From positions 377,026-441,025 of the forward strand of contig SVHV01000001.1 in assembly GCA_015055605.1 (NCBI GenBank): a stretch of DNA of 64,000 nt, in the 5' to 3' direction. Within the stretch, counting starts at the first letter, position 1; every line of letters starts with the position of its first letter. This stretch comes from Clostridiales bacterium (lineage in GTDB: Bacteria > Bacillota > Clostridia > Christensenellales > UBA1242). Shown piece by piece: positions 62,252 through 64,000 of the stretch. Below the pieces are notes generated by a model that worked only from the letters and a program-made list of their open reading frames with translations, did not search any database and was not told the origin of the DNA. A program made the translations under genes and the position numbers.

Positions 62252-63004
62252 ATGGAAAAAACAAAAGACAAACAAGTTATCAGTAAAAGAAAATGGTGGT
62301 TTAGATGCCTAAAAAAGATGATGAAAGTTAGATACAAAAAACCTGAGTTTAAATATTTAGGTGAAGAAATCTCAACTGGTGGCCTTATCATTAGTAACCA
62401 CGAAGGAACTGATGCCCCTATGTCATTTGAAATATATAGTGGTAAACCAGTTAGATTTTGGGGTGCATATCAAATGAATTCTGGACTCGTTAAAATGTAC
62501 AAATATCAGTCAAAAGTATATTTTCACGAAAAGAAACACTGGAGTTTATTTGGAGCAAGAATGTTCTGTTTAATAGCCAGCCCTCTTACAAACTTATTTT
62601 ATAAGGGCTTAAACCTAATTTCAACATATCCCGATGGAAGATTCAAAACAACTATAAAAGAAAGCCTAGAAGCCATTAAAAACGGCGAAAACATTGTGGT
62701 CTTCCCAGAGAAATCAGACAATGGCTATCAAGTAACCTTAGACGGTTTTTACGGAGGATTTGTACTATTTGCTGAAATGTGCAAAAAAAATGGTATAGAC
62801 CTGCCTATTTATGTATCATACTTCAATAAGCAAAGTAAGGTATACCTAGTAGACGCCCCTATACTTTACTCCACTTTAGCAAAAGATTATGCCACTAGAG
62901 AAGAAATCACAAAGAAACTATGCGATAGATGTAATGAACTAGGTCAGATGACCTACAAAATGATGGAAGATGATAATACAACAAAGCAATCAGTTGAAAA
63001 ATAA
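62252..63004 (+). CDS. Divergent acyltransferase (PlsC-like fold)
   Basis: 250 aa. Motif I reads NHEGTDAP (H50, D54), one residue shorter than the usual HX4D. Motif III is FPEKSDNGY in place of FPEGTR. A middle hydrophobic segment (FCLIASPLTNLF) and LISTYPDGRFKTT match motif II. I infer an acyl-glycerol-type acyltransferase with altered substrate, not the housekeeping PlsC, which is at 10964. GGTGAAATT precedes the ATG; it is monocistronic. Confidence 0.7.
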   Translation: MEKTKDKQVISKRKWWFRCLKKMMKVRYKKPEFKYLGEEISTGGLIISNHEGTDAPMSFEIYSGKPVRFWGAYQMNSGLVKMYKYQSKVYFHEKKHWSLFGARMFCLIASPLTNLFYKGLNLISTYPDGRFKTTIKESLEAIKNGENIVVFPEKSDNGYQVTLDGFYGGFVLFAEMCKKNGIDLPIYVSYFNKQSKVYLVDAPILYSTLAKDYATREEITKKLCDRCNELGQMTYKMMEDDNTTKQSVEK

Positions 63005-63010
63005 AATAAA

Positions 63011-63043
63011 AAACGATAAGCATTGTACTTATCGTTTTTTTGT
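63011..63043 (+). terminator. Terminator of the divergent acyltransferase gene
   Basis: AAACGATAAG, CATTGTA loop, CTTATCGTTT then T. Confidence 0.92.
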
Positions 63044-63061
63044 ATCAAATTATAATAGCAA

Positions 63062-63086
63062 CAAAAAAATGACCTTACGGTCATTG
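63062..63086 (-). terminator. Terminator of the Ala-Ile tRNA unit
   Basis: AATGACC, TTAC loop, GGTCATT (63069-63086) then seven T on the minus strand. Confidence 0.88.
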
Positions 63087-63089
63087 TTT

Positions 63090-63166
63090 TGGTAGAGATG
63101 AGTGGACTCGAACCACCGACCCCCACCTTATCAGGGTGGTGCTCTAACCTGCTGAGCTACATCTCT
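63090..63166 (-). tRNA. tRNA-Ile (GAT)
   Basis: Acceptor AGAGATG/CATCTCT, anticodon loop CTGATAA on the stem CCACC/GGTGG, T loop TTCGAGT, encoded CCA. Confidence 0.96.
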
Positions 63167-63169
63167 ATA

Positions 63170-63246
63170 TGGTGGAGATAAACGGATTCGAACCGTTGAC
63201 CCCCTGCTTGCAAGGCAGGTGCTCTAGCCAACTGAGCTATACCCCC
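63170..63246 (-). tRNA. tRNA-Ala (TGC)
   Basis: Acceptor GGGGGTA/TATCTCC with two G-T pairs, anticodon loop CTTGCAA on the stem CCTGC/GCAGG, encoded CCA. Transcribed before tRNA-Ile with 3 bp between them. Confidence 0.96.
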
Positions 63247-63280
63247 ACATTTTTTGTGTTATTCCCCGAAACACTCCTAT

Positions 63281-63309
63281 ATAATACCAAATTATATATT
63301 TAATGTCAA
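63281..63309 (-). promoter_or_regulatory. Promoter of the Ala-Ile tRNA unit
   Basis: TTGACA (63304-63309), 17-bp spacer, TATTAT (63281-63286) on the minus strand. Confidence 0.78.
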
Positions 63310-63390
63310 TAAATTATTTAAAGTTTTTTAAAAAAATATTAAATTTTATTTTTCACGATTTTAATTAATTTTATATGTTATAAAATAAGT

Positions 63391-63424
63391 AAAAAAGGAG
63401 TTTATTTTTATTCATAAACTCCTT
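63391..63424 (-). terminator. Terminator after gltX
   Basis: AAGGAGTTTAT and ATAAACTCCTT arms (63395-63424) then TTTTTT on the minus strand. Confidence 0.9.
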
Positions 63425-63429
63425 AATTA

Positions 63430-64000
63430 TTATTTCAATATTTCTCTTAGCATATTAGCTCTATTTATTAATTCATCTTTACCTAATGTTTCACATATAG
63501 AATATAAGTCTGGAGAATTCTCTCTACCAGTTATGCACACCCTTAAAATATTACAGAATGTAGCAACATTTCCATTATATTTCTCTGGTTCTGCCTTATA
63601 TGCTTTGTTGTCAGTACAGAAGTTAAATTCTACAGCCATCTCTTTAACATTAGCAAACCATGTATCTTTGTCAATGCCAGGCTTATAATTACTTGCATAT
63701 TTATCAAATATATTGCATATTAATTCTTTATTATTATCTACAACACTACTTGCAAATGATAGTGTTTTATAATCATTAAAGAAATATTCATAGTAACTAG
63801 GAATCATAGAATAACAGAAAATATCTTTTCTAGGCTTCTCCCCACCCCTATCGATACTGAAAATCTTAATAGCATAAGTCTTATCATTTTCTAGTTTAGT
63901 AGCAAACTCTGGGTTATATGTCTTAGCCCATGCTAATGTTCTGTCATATACCTCAGCTGCAGTTTGTTTAGCAATAATATTTTTAGAAATATCATTTAAT
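63430..64000 (-). CDS. gltX: Glutamate--tRNA ligase, C-terminal part (start outside window)
   Basis: An open frame runs from the window edge to the stop at 63430, about 190 residues. It matches the anticodon-binding C-terminal region of class I GluRS of clostridial type: KIFSIDRGGEKPRKDIFCYS, ANVKEMAVEFNF, ILRVCITGRENSPDLYSI and a short final helix. The HIGH and KMSKS catalytic motifs would lie upstream. The family could also be a nondiscriminating GluRS. Confidence 0.85.
   Translation of the reverse strand, partial: LNDISKNIIAKQTAAEVYDRTLAWAKTYNPEFATKLENDKTYAIKIFSIDRGGEKPRKDIFCYSMIPSYYEYFFNDYKTLSFASSVVDNNKELICNIFDKYASNYKPGIDKDTWFANVKEMAVEFNFCTDNKAYKAEPEKYNGNVATFCNILRVCITGRENSPDLYSICETLGKDELINRANMLREILK

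Noticed and set aside
1..64000. CRISPR arrays, insertion sequences, prophage genes, rRNA
   Set aside because: No spaced repeat array, transposase, integrase, phage structural gene or rRNA sequence was seen in the window.

Overview
The window reads as a chromosome segment of an AT-rich, endospore-forming, Gram-positive anaerobe of the Clostridia (Bacillota). The evidence is a dense set of Firmicutes-type sporulation genes (spoIIAA-spoIIAB-sigF, spoVAC-AD-AE, yunB, spoIVA, spoIIP, yqfC-yqfD, ytfJ, a dacF-type carboxypeptidase, a ymxH-type PRC-barrel gene, a spoVB-type flippase), the dnaG-rpoD-trmK operon, L27 with a Prp-cleaved N-terminus, pyruvate phosphate dikinase, and AGGAGG-type ribosome binding sites. 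Genus and species cannot be read from the sequence. I saw no rRNA, CRISPR array, insertion sequence or prophage.

Layout. 1-5052 (all minus): thiI (cut by the window edge), cysteine desulfurase, yunB, spoVAE/AD/AC. 5188-7422 (+): an unrecognised Asn-rich, Cys-repeat lipoprotein candidate. 7479-8962 (minus): sigF, spoIIAB, spoIIAA with a Spo0A-box match upstream. 9196-9778 (+): six tRNAs. 9815-10237: fragments, a candidate free-standing small RNA on the minus strand, and a 26-codon ORF resembling the start of an RtcB-like ligase. 10238-10945 (+): a phosphoesterase. 10964-18843 (minus): plsC, cmk, rluB-type, dacF, ytfJ, DUF2953, scpB, scpA, an M50 protease, a zinc-ribbon protein, trmK. 18836-22136: rpoD, dnaG and a small membrane protein. 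22256-24889: ppdK. 25127-30516: recO, yqzL, era, ybeY, yqfD, yqfC, a TM protein, floA. 30816-37315: two lineage-specific plus-strand genes among NYN/OGG, L27-Prp-L21, Smr-like, rsmD, alr and dUTPase genes. 37442-38929: seven tRNAs around two small hypothetical genes. 39094-42613: a MarR-ABC exporter pair with a visible operator. 42813-51445: a phosphoesterase, a 292-aa unknown protein, spoIVA, plsY, der, spoIIP, ymxH-type, nrdR. 51575-54422: ppx/gppA, ferredoxin, two half-size TSUP permeases. 54648-58202: a 1184-aa membrane-anchored repeat protein. 58398-63004: LysM protein, spoVB-type flippase, HTH protein, nucleoside hydrolase, divergent acyltransferase. 63090-63246: tRNA-Ile and tRNA-Ala (minus). 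63430-64000: the 3' part of gltX.

The conserved core operons are almost all on the minus strand. The genes I cannot assign lie mostly on the plus strand as single-gene units, several with their own strong promoter (TTGNNN, 17-bp spacer, TATAAT) and hairpin terminator. This looks like lineage-specific genes placed between ancestral operons. The stable-RNA promoters share TTGACA with a 17-bp spacer, and the same architecture marks the candidate small RNA at about 10001-10118. The items most worth following up are that RNA, the tRNA-Gly with C at position 55, the Cys-repeat lipoprotein, the four-repeat 1184-aa protein and the MarR operator. I did not find one coherent new multi-gene system.
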